Assembly (NCBI GenBank): GCA_959606905.1
Contig: CAUHML010000002.1
Coordinates: forward strand, 62,001 to 126,000
Source of the DNA: an uncultured Bacteroides sp.
GTDB lineage: Bacteria; Bacteroidota; Bacteroidia; Bacteroidales; Bacteroidaceae
Length of the DNA stretch: 64,000 bases
Direction of reading: 5' to 3'
The notes under the pieces were generated by a model, which saw only the letters and a list, made by a program, of their open reading frames with translations, had not been told where the DNA came from and ran no database searches. Positions within the stretch are counted from its first letter, which is position 1; every line of letters begins with the position of its first letter. The position numbers and the translations under genes were made by a program. Of this stretch, positions 1 through 10,045 are shown in pieces.

Positions 1-208
1 TATTTATTGGGCAGGTGTTGCAGCAGGTGTTGCTATCATTGGTTTTATCGTGGCTTATTGTCTTATCGGCTTTGTAGCCGGTCTCGTCATATTGGTAATT
101 GCCATTGGTGGTGGCGCATCGCTTATCATCCTAAAACAGAAACATGGCTTGCATTCTAAAAAGGTTGACAAGGGTGTGTTTGTTTATGCCTATTCAAAAA
201 AAATGTGA
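1..208 (+). CDS. traF: TraF-like conjugation protein (DUF4133), 3' end only
   Basis: The frame starting at base 2 is open from the window edge to a TGA at 206-208, so only the last 68 residues are present. They form two adjacent strongly hydrophobic segments followed by a short polar tail with GLHSKK. This is the layout of the small TraF/DUF4133 inner-membrane proteins of Bacteroides conjugative transposons (two transmembrane helices, about 100 residues). Its place upstream of traG agrees with CTnDOT-type order (traE-traF-traG), although here another gene lies between them. The family function is structural, probably within the inner-membrane part of the mating channel (VirB3-like). The call rests on topology and position. 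Confidence 0.7.
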   Translation, partial: IYWAGVAAGVAIIGFIVAYCLIGFVAGLVILVIAIGGGASLIILKQKHGLHSKKVDKGVFVYAYSKKM

Positions 209-263
209 TAATTAATTATCCTGTCCGAAGAAAATATAGGGCTATACTGAGTTATTGAACATT

Positions 264-298
264 GATAGGCTCATTGCCCGATTGGGGGTGAGCCTATT
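264..298 (+). terminator. Hairpin between traF and the fimbrillin gene (terminator or attenuator)
   Basis: ATAGGCTCA (265-273) pairs perfectly with TGAGCCTAT (289-297). A G-T pair extends the stem by one, and an inner CCC/GGG can pair within the 15-base loop. The stem is followed by TCTTTAATT, a weak U-rich tail. It ends 17 bases before the ATG of the next gene. It could end transcription from traF or attenuate the downstream tra genes. Confidence 0.6.
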
Positions 299-315
299 CT
301 TTAATTGAATTGAAG

Positions 316-1848
316 ATGAAATTATTCTATTTCATAATTCTTTCCTTATTGTTTCTGACCTCTTGCAGAGGGAAAGAAAAGGAACAGAAAGCTATACAGG
401 CGATAACGGTTGCGGAGGCGATACGTGACCAATGGCATCGTAGCCGGAAAGCATTGGAACTTGTCGTAAAAACTGACCAACCGGAAGTTTTGGCGAAAAT
501 GGGTAAATTAGGTGTTTATTCATACTCGCAGGATGCTACGGTGGAGGAACGACTCTCTTTGACAGGTGTTGCCTTCAAATATGTGTCAGACGGAAAATTT
601 CTTCCTGATGGTGGGGAAATACTGACGGGCGATTCCACGGCATCATTTTATGCATGCTACCCTTATATATCCGGAATTACGCCTAATGATACTTTATGGC
701 TGAATGCTCCTTACAGGGAGGTTCTGTATGGGAAGGAGGTGTCGCGTTCGTTTGTAGATCGATTTACGATAAGTATGAGGATGCAATGCGCATTGTCTTT
801 ATTACGATTACGTTTGGAAAGTACGGACATCACAGACTTGTTAAATAAGGTAAGTGTATCAGGACCGCAATTATTTACACATGCCGGATATTCACCTTAT
901 ACGGGTGAGTGGCATGGATTGTCGGATGCAAACCGGCCGATTGAGTTTCTGTTTGATCGTGTGATGAACAACTATCAATATGTGGATGTATTGCTTCCTC
1001 CAGTGGACAGACCGAGTGACATTACGGTTTCAGTGAGTGTGAATGTTAAGAAATATACTTTACATACAACTCTACCCAGGCTGAAACGTGGAGAAATGAC
1101 TCAGTTAAACCTGATGCTGGATGCGTCAGGATTGAAAATCAGTTCGAGTTGGGTTGAGGAACAAAGAGATTACCTAGTTACTTCGGAGAATAAGATTGAT
1201 ACGGTGAAGGTTGGGCATTACTTACAGGATGATGGTTCGGTGAGTACGATCCGTGATTCGGCTTCAGTTGCGGTAGTCTTCGTTACGGATGGTAAACATG
1301 GGAAGGCTGTTGCTCTGAAAGACTGTGTAGGGACGAAACTGTTTTCTTCCGGGAAACTGACTTCCGGGAGGGTATTCCGAACAGTTGATGAGACAAAAAA
1401 GGAGGGTATTATTAATCCTTCCAAAACGGATGGGGTAGAAGAAGAGTTTCGTTTGGTATATAAACCTTCTTTGCCATATCCGGAAAGTTGTGCGCTGGGA
1501 TATACCAATGGGTGTACTTTGTGCAGGGGTCTCTTGCGGAAATATGAGAACGAAAAAAGGGAAGGCGTAGCTGAACGCGGAGATGAAATGCTTGAAGAAC
1601 TTATGACTAGGAAGGGGGCCTATGTGCCTGCTGTGGCAGAACTGGTACACTTATACTATCTATTTCATCCTTATACTGAGCAGCCGCTTGTGCTTGAAGG
1701 ATTGGATTTACCCAAAGGAGAATACCTTTCATCGAGTGAGTCTTCGGATTCAAACTTTTATATGTTTGATTTCAATCATGGAGTTGTGACAGGGGCTTTC
1801 CCGAAAAAGTTCGCACGGATGAAACTCCGCTTGTTTTATGTCTTTTAA
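316..1848 (+). CDS. Fimbrillin-family-like lipoprotein inside the tra operon
   Basis: 510 residues from the ATG at 316; a TTG six bases upstream is possible but less likely. A lipoprotein signal peptide ends in LTSC (Cys17), predicting an outer-membrane or periplasmic lipoprotein. The body has features of the Bacteroidales fimbrillin (Mfa-like) superfamily: a FYACYPY motif, a repeated beta pattern, and the terminal strand KISSSW that resembles the typical ITxW ending of a fimbrillin domain near residue 280. A second unrecognised part of about 220 residues follows. It sits between traF and traG with 12 bases to traG, so it is co-transcribed with the transfer machinery. A pilus or adhesin component at the mating surface is an inference. 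CTnDOT has no gene here. Confidence 0.6.
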   Translation: MKLFYFIILSLLFLTSCRGKEKEQKAIQAITVAEAIRDQWHRSRKALELVVKTDQPEVLAKMGKLGVYSYSQDATVEERLSLTGVAFKYVSDGKFLPDGGEILTGDSTASFYACYPYISGITPNDTLWLNAPYREVLYGKEVSRSFVDRFTISMRMQCALSLLRLRLESTDITDLLNKVSVSGPQLFTHAGYSPYTGEWHGLSDANRPIEFLFDRVMNNYQYVDVLLPPVDRPSDITVSVSVNVKKYTLHTTLPRLKRGEMTQLNLMLDASGLKISSSWVEEQRDYLVTSENKIDTVKVGHYLQDDGSVSTIRDSASVAVVFVTDGKHGKAVALKDCVGTKLFSSGKLTSGRVFRTVDETKKEGIINPSKTDGVEEEFRLVYKPSLPYPESCALGYTNGCTLCRGLLRKYENEKREGVAERGDEMLEELMTRKGAYVPAVAELVHLYYLFHPYTEQPLVLEGLDLPKGEYLSSSESSDSNFYMFDFNHGVVTGAFPKKFARMKLRLFYVF

Positions 1849-1860
1849 ATAAACTCTGTT

Positions 1861-4794
1861 ATGACAATATATGTGATTCTTTTTATTTTCGCTTTGTGTA
1901 TTGGAATGGCTATCTCGGTATCAGTGTTCGGAACGGGTGGAAAACGGAAGAAAATGTTTAAAGAAATTTATTTCTCCATTGAAGAAACAACGGAGGGAAT
2001 CGGGATATACTATACCAAAAGCGGGGATTACTCGGCTACTATGCGGATTGAGAATCCTGTTGAGCAGTATTGTGCGAATGTTGATGCCTATTATGATTAT
2101 TCTGCCCTCTTTACCGCTCTTGTCCAGACTTTGGGTGAAGGGTATGCGCTGCATAAGCAAGATGTGTTCTGCATGAGGAAATTCAAAGGTGAGGAAGGAA
2201 AATCCCGTGAATATCTATCCGATTCGTATTTCAATTATTTTGAAGGCCGTTCTTTTACGGAGGTACAGACTTATCTGACGATTACTCAAGAGGTGAAGAA
2301 AGGGCATTTTAACCAATATGATGGTAAGAAATGGAATGAGTTTCAAATAAAGTTGCATAAAGCTCTGGACTTGCTTACGGATGGTGGTGTACAGGCTTCG
2401 TTTCTGAATAAAAACGAAGCAATGGAATTCGTTGACCGTTATTTTGCTGTGAATTTTGGTAGTGATAAACATTCGATGACAAACTATAAAGCGGATGAAG
2501 ACTATATTTATATGGGTGATCGCAAGTTTAAGATGTTTTCAGTGGTAGATGTGGATAGTGTGGCATTGCCACAATCAGTACGTCCTTACACGGATATTGT
2601 AGTAAACAATACGGTAATGCCGGTTGATTTCATGTCCCATATTGCTTCTATACCACAGGCCGAAACGGTGGTGTACAATCAAATCATTTATGTTCCCGGA
2701 CAGAAACGGGAATTGTCCGCATTGGAAAAGAAGAAGAACCGCCATGCATCTATGCCAGACTCGTCAAACTCGGTTGCAGTGGAGGATATTGCGAAAGTGC
2801 AGGAAGTGATAGCACATGAGAATAAGATGTTGGTGTATACCCATTTTAATCTTATGGTATGCTGCGCTGCATCCACAGATATGCAAAAGCCGACAAACTA
2901 TTTGGAGAATGCTTTCAGTAGAGTGGGTATTCACCTTTCACGACGTTCATATAACCAAATGGAGTTATATGTAAATTCATTTCCAGGTAACTGCTTCCAA
3001 ATGAATTCGGAATATGACCGTTTTCTGACGCTTTCCGACGCGGCTATGTGTATGATGTACAAGGAACGTACGAAGCGGAGTGAAGATGCGGCGTTGAAGG
3101 TGTATTATACGGACCGGCAAGGTGTGCCGGTAGCTATTGATATTTCCGGCAAAGAAGGAAAGGTGAAATTGACCGATAACTCGAATTTTTTCTGTTTGGG
3201 ACCTTCGGGATCGGGCAAATCATTCCACATGAATTCAGTTGTACGCCAATTGCATGAACAGAATACTGATATAGTGATGGTGGACACAGGACATTCATAC
3301 GAAGGACTTTGCGAGTATTTGGGCGGAAAGTATATATCGTACACGGAAGAGCAACCTATTACTATGAACCCGTTCCAAATCAGACGTGAAGAACTGAATG
3401 TGGAAAAAATCGGTTTCCTGAAAAATATGATTCTGCTTATCTGGAAAGGGGCAAATGGTGAAGTGAACAAGAAAGAGGAAAAGATAGTAGATATGGTACT
3501 AAATGAGTACTTCGATGTGTACTTTAACGGATTCAACGGGTTCAGTGAGGAAGAACGGCTGGATATGCAGCGGAGTTTGCAGATAGATATGCGCAACCGG
3601 ACGGATGATGATGAAGAGGAGCGCCGTAAACAGCAGCGTATGAAAGAAATCGGCCAGTTAAAGAAACGATTAGAATATATTGATCCGGCAGAATTGGATG
3701 ATAAAGGTGGTGATAATGACTGTCCGGTAGGTTCTCCTGAAACCGCTTTGCGAAGAGTGATTCCGGCAGATAGTAATCTGACACTGGAAGATATGAAACT
3801 CAGTGAGGAAGAAATTTATAAGAAGGAAAAGGCACAGTTGGATTCGGGTACTATCCGGGATCAGATAGAGAATATCGAGCGTCGCCGCCTGGCGTTGAAA
3901 GTGCCTTCGTTGTCATTCAATACTTTCTATGAATATGCTATTCAGCGTGTACCCGATATTTGTAAGGAGAATGATATAGTATTTGATTTCAGTTCTTTTC
4001 GCTTTATGCTAAAAGACTTTTATCGTGGCGGGATTTTTGAGAAGACATTGAATGAAGAATTTGATGGTTCATTATTTGATGAAACGTTTATTGTTTTTGA
4101 AATTGATTCCATCAAGGACCATAAATTGCTGTTCCCGTTGGTGACGTTGATTATTATGGATGTTTTTCAGCAAAAAATGCGAATCAAGAAAAAGCGTAAG
4201 ACGCTGATAATTGAGGAAGCATGGAAAGCTATTGCTTCTCCGTTAATGGCAGAATATATACAATATTTGTTTAAAACAGCCCGTAAATTTTGGGGAAATG
4301 TGGGGGTGGTAACTCAGGAAATTCAAGATATTGTTGACTCTCCGATTGTGAAGCAAGCGATTATTAATAATTCTGATGTAACTATTCTACTTGATCAGTC
4401 AAAATTCAAAGAACGTTATGGGGAGATAAAAGCGATTCTTGGGTTAACGGATGTGGAAGTGAAAAAGATATTTACCATCAATCGCTTGGAGAATAAAGAA
4501 GGACGTTCCTTTTTTCGGGAAGTATATATTAGGCGTGGCACGATAGGAGACGTATTTGGTGTAGAAGAATCACGAGAATGTTACATGACATATACAACTG
4601 AACGTGCAGAGAAAGAAGCCTTGAAATTCTACAAACAGGAATTGGGATGTACCATTCAGGAAGCTTTGGAAGCATATTGCCGTGATTGGAACCGTTCCGG
4701 AATTAAAGAGGCGCTGGAGTTCGCGCAATTGGTGCATAAGAGTGGGAAAGTATTAAACTTACCTGAGCAGTTGAATGAACTGTCATTGGACTAA
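1861..4794 (+). CDS. traG: TraG conjugation ATPase (VirB4 family)
   Basis: 977 residues. It is the VirB4-type ATPase that energises assembly of the type IV secretion channel at the inner membrane. Visible features: an N-terminal hydrophobic segment (about residues 3-22), Walker A GPSGSGKS at about 446-454, and Walker B KTLIIEEAW at about 780-789, followed by the VTQEIQDI and NNSDV motifs typical of Bacteroidetes TraG. It is longer than the usual 830 or so residues because of a very charged insert (about 575-680, rich in D, E, R and K, probably coiled coil) between Walker A and B. It follows the fimbrillin-like gene by 12 bases and precedes a secreted protein gene. Confidence 0.95.
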   Translation: MTIYVILFIFALCIGMAISVSVFGTGGKRKKMFKEIYFSIEETTEGIGIYYTKSGDYSATMRIENPVEQYCANVDAYYDYSALFTALVQTLGEGYALHKQDVFCMRKFKGEEGKSREYLSDSYFNYFEGRSFTEVQTYLTITQEVKKGHFNQYDGKKWNEFQIKLHKALDLLTDGGVQASFLNKNEAMEFVDRYFAVNFGSDKHSMTNYKADEDYIYMGDRKFKMFSVVDVDSVALPQSVRPYTDIVVNNTVMPVDFMSHIASIPQAETVVYNQIIYVPGQKRELSALEKKKNRHASMPDSSNSVAVEDIAKVQEVIAHENKMLVYTHFNLMVCCAASTDMQKPTNYLENAFSRVGIHLSRRSYNQMELYVNSFPGNCFQMNSEYDRFLTLSDAAMCMMYKERTKRSEDAALKVYYTDRQGVPVAIDISGKEGKVKLTDNSNFFCLGPSGSGKSFHMNSVVRQLHEQNTDIVMVDTGHSYEGLCEYLGGKYISYTEEQPITMNPFQIRREELNVEKIGFLKNMILLIWKGANGEVNKKEEKIVDMVLNEYFDVYFNGFNGFSEEERLDMQRSLQIDMRNRTDDDEEERRKQQRMKEIGQLKKRLEYIDPAELDDKGGDNDCPVGSPETALRRVIPADSNLTLEDMKLSEEEIYKKEKAQLDSGTIRDQIENIERRRLALKVPSLSFNTFYEYAIQRVPDICKENDIVFDFSSFRFMLKDFYRGGIFEKTLNEEFDGSLFDETFIVFEIDSIKDHKLLFPLVTLIIMDVFQQKMRIKKKRKTLIIEEAWKAIASPLMAEYIQYLFKTARKFWGNVGVVTQEIQDIVDSPIVKQAIINNSDVTILLDQSKFKERYGEIKAILGLTDVEVKKIFTINRLENKEGRSFFREVYIRRGTIGDVFGVEESRECYMTYTTERAEKEALKFYKQELGCTIQEALEAYCRDWNRSGIKEALEFAQLVHKSGKVLNLPEQLNELSLD

Positions 4795-4842
4795 GCGTGT
4801 GGGTGATTAGGAAGAAAGGGGAATAAATAATTGGAATTCAGA

Positions 4843-7410
4843 ATGAGGAGGAAGTACTTGCTGCCATTATTATTTCTGTTCCTATGGGGTTCTTCCCTAT
4901 GGGGACAGACTTTTGTCAAAGTGAATCTTGATACCCGTACAGTGGCGGCCATGAGTGCTGAATATGCCACTGCTGCTGTTGCGGAAGGGTATTACGATGA
5001 ACAGGTGAAAGATATACTGGGGAAATATGGGGTAGCGGAAGTAGCTGCTGCGGGGATTTTTTCTTCAAAATATTTGGATCGGAAGGCTTTGACGAATTTA
5101 GGAATATGGCGGGACGGATCGGAAAATCAGTATTACCGGCGCATCTATCGGCTTGTGTCGTTTAAAATTATTCCGATGATATGGGGGCTTTCGGGGCAAT
5201 TACTTCGTTACCCGCATAAAGCATTGTACTGGGGCTCGTATCTGGTGAAAATATGCTCGGAAGTAAAGTCGCTATGTATGCAATTTGAAGCTGTAGTAAC
5301 GAATGGCACTTTGTCCTTCAGTGATATTCAGTTTCTGGAACTGGACCCGCGGTTTGCCGCTTTTATGCAGTTCTCCAAATTCGGGGAGGTGGATTGGGAA
5401 ACACTTTTTGACGATTTGACATCCATACCGGGCAATTTCACACTTGACAATCTGAAAGAAGATGTCGGTACTCTCTATGAATTGGGAACACAATTGGCTA
5501 CCTCAGGATTCAGTAATTTGAGTGGAGACATCATGGGAAATTCCAAATTTGACGGTTCGTTCAAAGATAAGGCATTGGCTACCGGTAAGATTGTGAAGAA
5601 TGTATATGATATCTATAGAGATTGTGATGGTCAAGTGGCCGGACTATTTAAACTGTATTTGGGCAATAATCCGACTGCTGCGGACTTGTTCAGTTTTTCG
5701 TCTTATAATCTTACGGGGTGGATAGATGACTACATGAATGAAGCTGCGGGGACATATTACACTCAACGTTGGTATATCGGACGGGTAGAATCCGGTTCGG
5801 AAACGGTGGCGGAATATAACCCTCCAGAGGATGACGATAACGTACTGAACGGTCCCCAATGGACACGGTTCAATACGACTGACGAATCTTTTTTTCCTAA
5901 TAGTTCCCAACTGGAGCAAGTCCTTTCAAATTCGGAAGGGTATGCAGGATGGTCGCGTGCCCGTGTTCAGCAATTGAATGCGCAGAATGACGGATACACT
6001 TACCGGATGTCTAAGTCATTACTTGCTTATCGTATTTCGAGGAAAAACAGACAAACTAAAAAGGCTTATGCTTATCGAATTGTCATAACGAAATCTTGGA
6101 ATCTGAGTGAGGAAGTGTATGAAGAATATTTTGATTCTTACCGGATGGACCTGGCTACCTTTAAGATGAAGCTACAGGCTTTACTGAATGAGTATAATGA
6201 TAATGAAGAGGGAAAGGTGTACCAACTGAAATATGGATCGAAGAATTATTATCAGGTAGCAGATGATGTGAAACTGAAGGGATGCGAAAGTGTAATAATC
6301 AGCGCAACCTGTACGGACAATGTAAAGTTGGGTGAAGGCTCTACCCAATATAAATGCCGACAATGTAGCGGTTCGCTCAATGAGCACTCAAAGGAGTGTG
6401 CGATGCAGACAACAGTTACTGAATCAGAAGGGCTCGATTTGTCCGAACTGAATCAGTTGGAGGAAGATGCACGACGACAAATAGCAACTCTGCAAACGGA
6501 TATTCAGGCATTGGAAGCAGCTAACAGGCAATTGGCAGAACTAATATCAAGCGGTGGGAGGACTGACACAGAGGTTGCGGAATACCGACAACAGATGAAT
6601 GCCAATTCAGACCGCATTAGTGAAAAAAGGGGACAACTGGCCCAAGCGGATAAACAACTTGCGGATATTCAACAAGCCAAGTCAGATGCAGCAACGGACA
6701 ATGATGTGCCAACGGATGATTATTACCGTATTCCAGCCATCATGGAAGATTGCCGTAATGCTTATGGTCTGACTTGGCAGGGGGAAGGTTGGTGGAGCGG
6801 ATATACATATTATCGACAAGCTAATGCATCGAGTATCAAAGGAACTGTGACATTCGCAGCGAGCTTATCAATTGCACGTAAGCCGAAGTATTTTCTTGGT
6901 ATCAAAATTCATCGTGCTATTTTGAAGATAAGCTGGCAGATGACTGCTTCTTATTCAGATACACAAGTGGTGGAGAATATGACTTTGAACCCTGAAATGC
7001 CGGTTGGCGAAAAGAAGAAACAAGTAAATGAGCGTATATCGGCGTTAGCTAAGGATTTCCCCGCTTGTCGGCTCACAACGGAATATGTGAAGTCCAATCC
7101 GTTTGAAGAAGATCAAACGGATGATACCTATCATCTGCTTTGGGCGTCAGATCGTCTGGCTATTGCCCGGCAAGTGGAATCACGTCTGATGAAAATTTAC
7201 GCCGATTTGGTATCGTTGCAGAAAATGATGAATTATAAACTTTCGATTATTGATGTGCTGAAAGATATTGCTCCCTACGTGGATACAGATGAAGGCAGGA
7301 AACTGACTTTGGCGGAAAAATGCCGTAAAAGGTGGTTACGCAATGCGGCAGAAAGCTATCACTCTATTCATTATAATGGAAAATACGATGATAATGATGG
7401 GAAGAAATAA
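4843..7410 (+). CDS. Large exported protein of the tra operon, function unknown
   Basis: 855 residues from ATG 4843; a TTG at 4831 is an alternative. A clear signal peptide ends near SLWGQ. The mature protein is soluble. Residues about 530-610 contain a predicted coiled coil (LNQLEEDARRQIATLQTDI and following). A cysteine pattern CRQCSG...C just before it could bind a metal. The C-terminal end overlaps the start of the next gene by about 20 bases, which suggests translational coupling. It occupies the traH position of CTnDOT but I do not recognise it as TraH. A periplasmic scaffold or channel component specific to this ICE lineage is the simplest reading. Confidence 0.75.
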   Translation: MRRKYLLPLLFLFLWGSSLWGQTFVKVNLDTRTVAAMSAEYATAAVAEGYYDEQVKDILGKYGVAEVAAAGIFSSKYLDRKALTNLGIWRDGSENQYYRRIYRLVSFKIIPMIWGLSGQLLRYPHKALYWGSYLVKICSEVKSLCMQFEAVVTNGTLSFSDIQFLELDPRFAAFMQFSKFGEVDWETLFDDLTSIPGNFTLDNLKEDVGTLYELGTQLATSGFSNLSGDIMGNSKFDGSFKDKALATGKIVKNVYDIYRDCDGQVAGLFKLYLGNNPTAADLFSFSSYNLTGWIDDYMNEAAGTYYTQRWYIGRVESGSETVAEYNPPEDDDNVLNGPQWTRFNTTDESFFPNSSQLEQVLSNSEGYAGWSRARVQQLNAQNDGYTYRMSKSLLAYRISRKNRQTKKAYAYRIVITKSWNLSEEVYEEYFDSYRMDLATFKMKLQALLNEYNDNEEGKVYQLKYGSKNYYQVADDVKLKGCESVIISATCTDNVKLGEGSTQYKCRQCSGSLNEHSKECAMQTTVTESEGLDLSELNQLEEDARRQIATLQTDIQALEAANRQLAELISSGGRTDTEVAEYRQQMNANSDRISEKRGQLAQADKQLADIQQAKSDAATDNDVPTDDYYRIPAIMEDCRNAYGLTWQGEGWWSGYTYYRQANASSIKGTVTFAASLSIARKPKYFLGIKIHRAILKISWQMTASYSDTQVVENMTLNPEMPVGEKKKQVNERISALAKDFPACRLTTEYVKSNPFEEDQTDDTYHLLWASDRLAIARQVESRLMKIYADLVSLQKMMNYKLSIIDVLKDIAPYVDTDEGRKLTLAEKCRKRWLRNAAESYHSIHYNGKYDDNDGKK

Positions 7411-8137
7411 GTTTGGGTTCCTGTTTATGGTTTGGGCGTTATGTGGGCTTCCCGGAGTTGTACTTGCACAGATAACATTCGATTACACATCTGTAGAAAG
7501 TTACATACACGATCATAAGAACCAGCGCAGTTTACTTATTGCGAGGGCTACGCTGGAATATGGCAACCAATTGTTGCATGATTACAGTAAAAAGCAGACG
7601 GAGGAGTACAAAGAGTTGAACTTTGATTTGGATAAATACACACGGGCTTTTGATATTATCGACATCATGTACCAATCCCTGCGGTTGGGTATGAATGTGT
7701 ATAGTACGTATGACCAAGTTTCAGAACGGTTACAGGGTTACAGGAAATTGCTTGAGAGATTTAATGACAGGATTGTCAAGCGAGGGAAAATTGAACTGGC
7801 GGATACTTTGCTTCTGTCTATCAATTATAGATCTATCAAACGTATTGCCAAGGAGAGCGAGCATTTGTACAAGTCTGTCTATGACCTTGTACTTTATGCT
7901 ACCGGTGTAGCTGCTTGCTCAACGGCTGACCTGATGACGGTATTGGAAAATATCAATGTTTCCCTGGATCTGATTCGAGCCATGGTAAACCGGGCATACC
8001 TAAGTACATGGAATTACATACAGGTACGCACCGGCTACTGGAAGGAAAAAGTGTACCGCACGAGAACCAAAGAACAAATGATTGAGGATGCTTTTGAACG
8101 GTGGAGGAAGTCAGGTATAAACATAAAAGTGAATTGA
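7388..8137 (+). CDS. Periplasmic helical tra protein with C-terminal RW motif
   Basis: About 250 residues from ATG 7388; ATGs at 7394 and 7397 are equally good, and any of them overlaps the previous gene. A signal peptide ends VVLAQ. The mature protein is almost wholly alpha-helical and ends with DAFERWRKSG. The same layout (signal peptide, helical body, C-terminal basic RW motif) is seen in the next gene and in the genes at 32902 and 40436, so the four look like members of one family. CTnDOT has traI (DUF4141, also exported and helical) in this region, so this or the next gene may be its counterpart. The role in channel assembly is inferred from position. Confidence 0.7.
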   Translation: MIMMGRNKFGFLFMVWALCGLPGVVLAQITFDYTSVESYIHDHKNQRSLLIARATLEYGNQLLHDYSKKQTEEYKELNFDLDKYTRAFDIIDIMYQSLRLGMNVYSTYDQVSERLQGYRKLLERFNDRIVKRGKIELADTLLLSINYRSIKRIAKESEHLYKSVYDLVLYATGVAACSTADLMTVLENINVSLDLIRAMVNRAYLSTWNYIQVRTGYWKEKVYRTRTKEQMIEDAFERWRKSGINIKVN

Positions 8138-8139
8138 TA

Positions 8140-8883
8140 ATGAAAACAACAATTTTAGCAGTAGGATTTTATCTGTTGATTGCACCGGTAGGTTATGCAC
8201 AAGGCGTACAGATGACTTATGAGCATGATGATGCCAAAATGAAACAGATTACGGTAATGGAATCGGGAACGGGAGTATTGACTCCGGACTGGTATTATAA
8301 CCTGTTACATGAGAATTATGGCAAAAGTGCAGCGTCGAAAAACAAGACGCTTTTCCGGACTACAGCAGGTATCAATTTGTATAACCAAAAGGAGATGGCG
8401 GAACGTATTGATTCCGCATTAGTCAAACGCGCAGCTATAGAAGCGTTGAATATTGCAGACCGTTCGGGTGGTGCATTGGACCTTGCATGGAGTACGGAAG
8501 GTCCGAAGGTGTCGGATAAAATGGGTGCCTTTATAGCGAATATCGGTAAAATACGAGAGACAGGAGGTAGCCAGGAGGAATATGATTACTGGCTGCAATA
8601 TTATAATGTGTACACTTGTGCTATCCGATCCACACAGGATGCTTATATGCCCAATGCACAGCGTAAGCGTGAATACCTGAAAATCTATGATGATGTAACG
8701 AGAAAGAATAACCTGTTAATAAGATATCTGATTCGATTGTCTAATACAAAAAAGGTAGATGAACTGTTACAAGCTACCCATCATCTGACGACTAATAAAC
8801 TGGATGTTGTTCGTGAGGCTATGTCCCGCTGGAAAGCATCTTCTATGAGAACTAGTACCCGTCCCATTGAAATAACTGATTAA
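8140..8883 (+). CDS. Second periplasmic helical tra protein (TraI position)
   Basis: 247 residues from ATG 8140, two bases after the previous stop; an in-frame GTG at 8101 lies inside the previous gene and is rejected. The signal peptide ends VGYAQG. The mature part is helical and ends with AMSRWKASS, echoing the C-terminal RW motif of the preceding gene. It sits immediately upstream of traJ (gap of 3 bases), the place of traI in CTnDOT. No enzymatic motif is visible. It is likely a periplasmic component of the mating apparatus. Confidence 0.7.
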   Translation: MKTTILAVGFYLLIAPVGYAQGVQMTYEHDDAKMKQITVMESGTGVLTPDWYYNLLHENYGKSAASKNKTLFRTTAGINLYNQKEMAERIDSALVKRAAIEALNIADRSGGALDLAWSTEGPKVSDKMGAFIANIGKIRETGGSQEEYDYWLQYYNVYTCAIRSTQDAYMPNAQRKREYLKIYDDVTRKNNLLIRYLIRLSNTKKVDELLQATHHLTTNKLDVVREAMSRWKASSMRTSTRPIEITD

Positions 8884-8886
8884 ATT

Positions 8887-10026
8887 ATGGCAGATAATAT
8901 TTTATCGGATTTTGGTATCAGTCTCCTTGACGAGGAGATTGATGATGTGATATTCCAAACCAACGAATTTTTATGTGACGCGACATTTACAGGTTCGCAA
9001 GGTCCGTTTTGGTGGATTTTACAAATGAGTATGGCTCTTGCTGCCCTGTTCTCTCTGGTTGTAGCCGGCAGTATGGCTTATAAAATGATGGTGAAAAATG
9101 AACCACTCGATGTAATGAAGCTGTTCCGTCCATTGGCGATTGCTATTGTTATGTGCTGGTGGTATCCTCCGGCAGATACCGGAATGGTGAGGGGAGGGCA
9201 GTGGTGTGTACTTGATTTCCTGTCGTATATACCTAATTGTATCGGTTCATACACGCATGACTTGTATGAGGCGGAAGCGACTCAAATTTCAGATAAGTTT
9301 GAAGATATACAAGAATTGATATATGTACGTGATACTCTTTACAACCGGTTGCAGGCTCAAGCAGATGTAGCCCATACGGGAACTACAGAAAGTACGCTTG
9401 TGGAAGCAGCTATGGAGCAAACCGGCGTTGAGAGTGTCACACGAATGGAGCAGGATGCTTCCCAATTATGGTTTACCTCACTGGTAGGGGGAGTAACGGT
9501 GTGCATTGATAAAATCATCATGGTTATTGCACTTATAGTATTCCGTATCGGTTGGTGGGCGACCATTTACTGTCAACAGATATTGTTGGGAATGCTGACT
9601 ATTTTCGGACCTATCCAATGGGCCTTTTCTATTTTGCCCAAATGGGAAAGTTCATGGGCGAAGTGGATTACGCGCTATCTGACAGTTCACTTTTATGGGG
9701 CAATGCTTTACTTCGTCGGTTTTTATGTACTGTTGTTGTTCGATATTGTATTGTGCATACAGTATGAAAATCTATCGGCTATTACTCAATCAGAGCATAC
9801 AATGGCATCGTATCTGCAAAACAGTTTTTTTTCTGCGGGTTATCTGATGGCTGCCTCGATTGTATCATTGAAATGTCTGAATTTGGTGCCTGACCTTGCC
9901 GCATGGATGATTCCCGAAGGTGATACGGCATTTTCAACAAGAAGTTTTGGCGAGGGTGTTGCCCAGCAAGCAAAAATGGGAGCCACCGGCGCGATGAACA
10001 CGGTAACGGGAGGAATATTAAGATAA
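8887..10026 (+). CDS. traJ: TraJ inner-membrane channel protein
   Basis: 379 residues with about six hydrophobic segments (around residues 38-62, 75-92, 200-225, 230-260, 265-290, 315-335). The pattern matches TraJ of Bacteroides conjugative transposons, a polytopic inner-membrane protein considered analogous to VirB6/TrbL. The N-terminus is outside the first membrane segment and the C-terminus is Gly/Ala-rich. The segments CWWYPPADTG and IFGPIQWAFSILP are typical conserved loops. It is followed by traK after 19 bases. Confidence 0.9.
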   Translation: MADNILSDFGISLLDEEIDDVIFQTNEFLCDATFTGSQGPFWWILQMSMALAALFSLVVAGSMAYKMMVKNEPLDVMKLFRPLAIAIVMCWWYPPADTGMVRGGQWCVLDFLSYIPNCIGSYTHDLYEAEATQISDKFEDIQELIYVRDTLYNRLQAQADVAHTGTTESTLVEAAMEQTGVESVTRMEQDASQLWFTSLVGGVTVCIDKIIMVIALIVFRIGWWATIYCQQILLGMLTIFGPIQWAFSILPKWESSWAKWITRYLTVHFYGAMLYFVGFYVLLLFDIVLCIQYENLSAITQSEHTMASYLQNSFFSAGYLMAASIVSLKCLNLVPDLAAWMIPEGDTAFSTRSFGEGVAQQAKMGATGAMNTVTGGILR

Positions 10027-10045
10027 TAAATAGAAATATAGGAGT

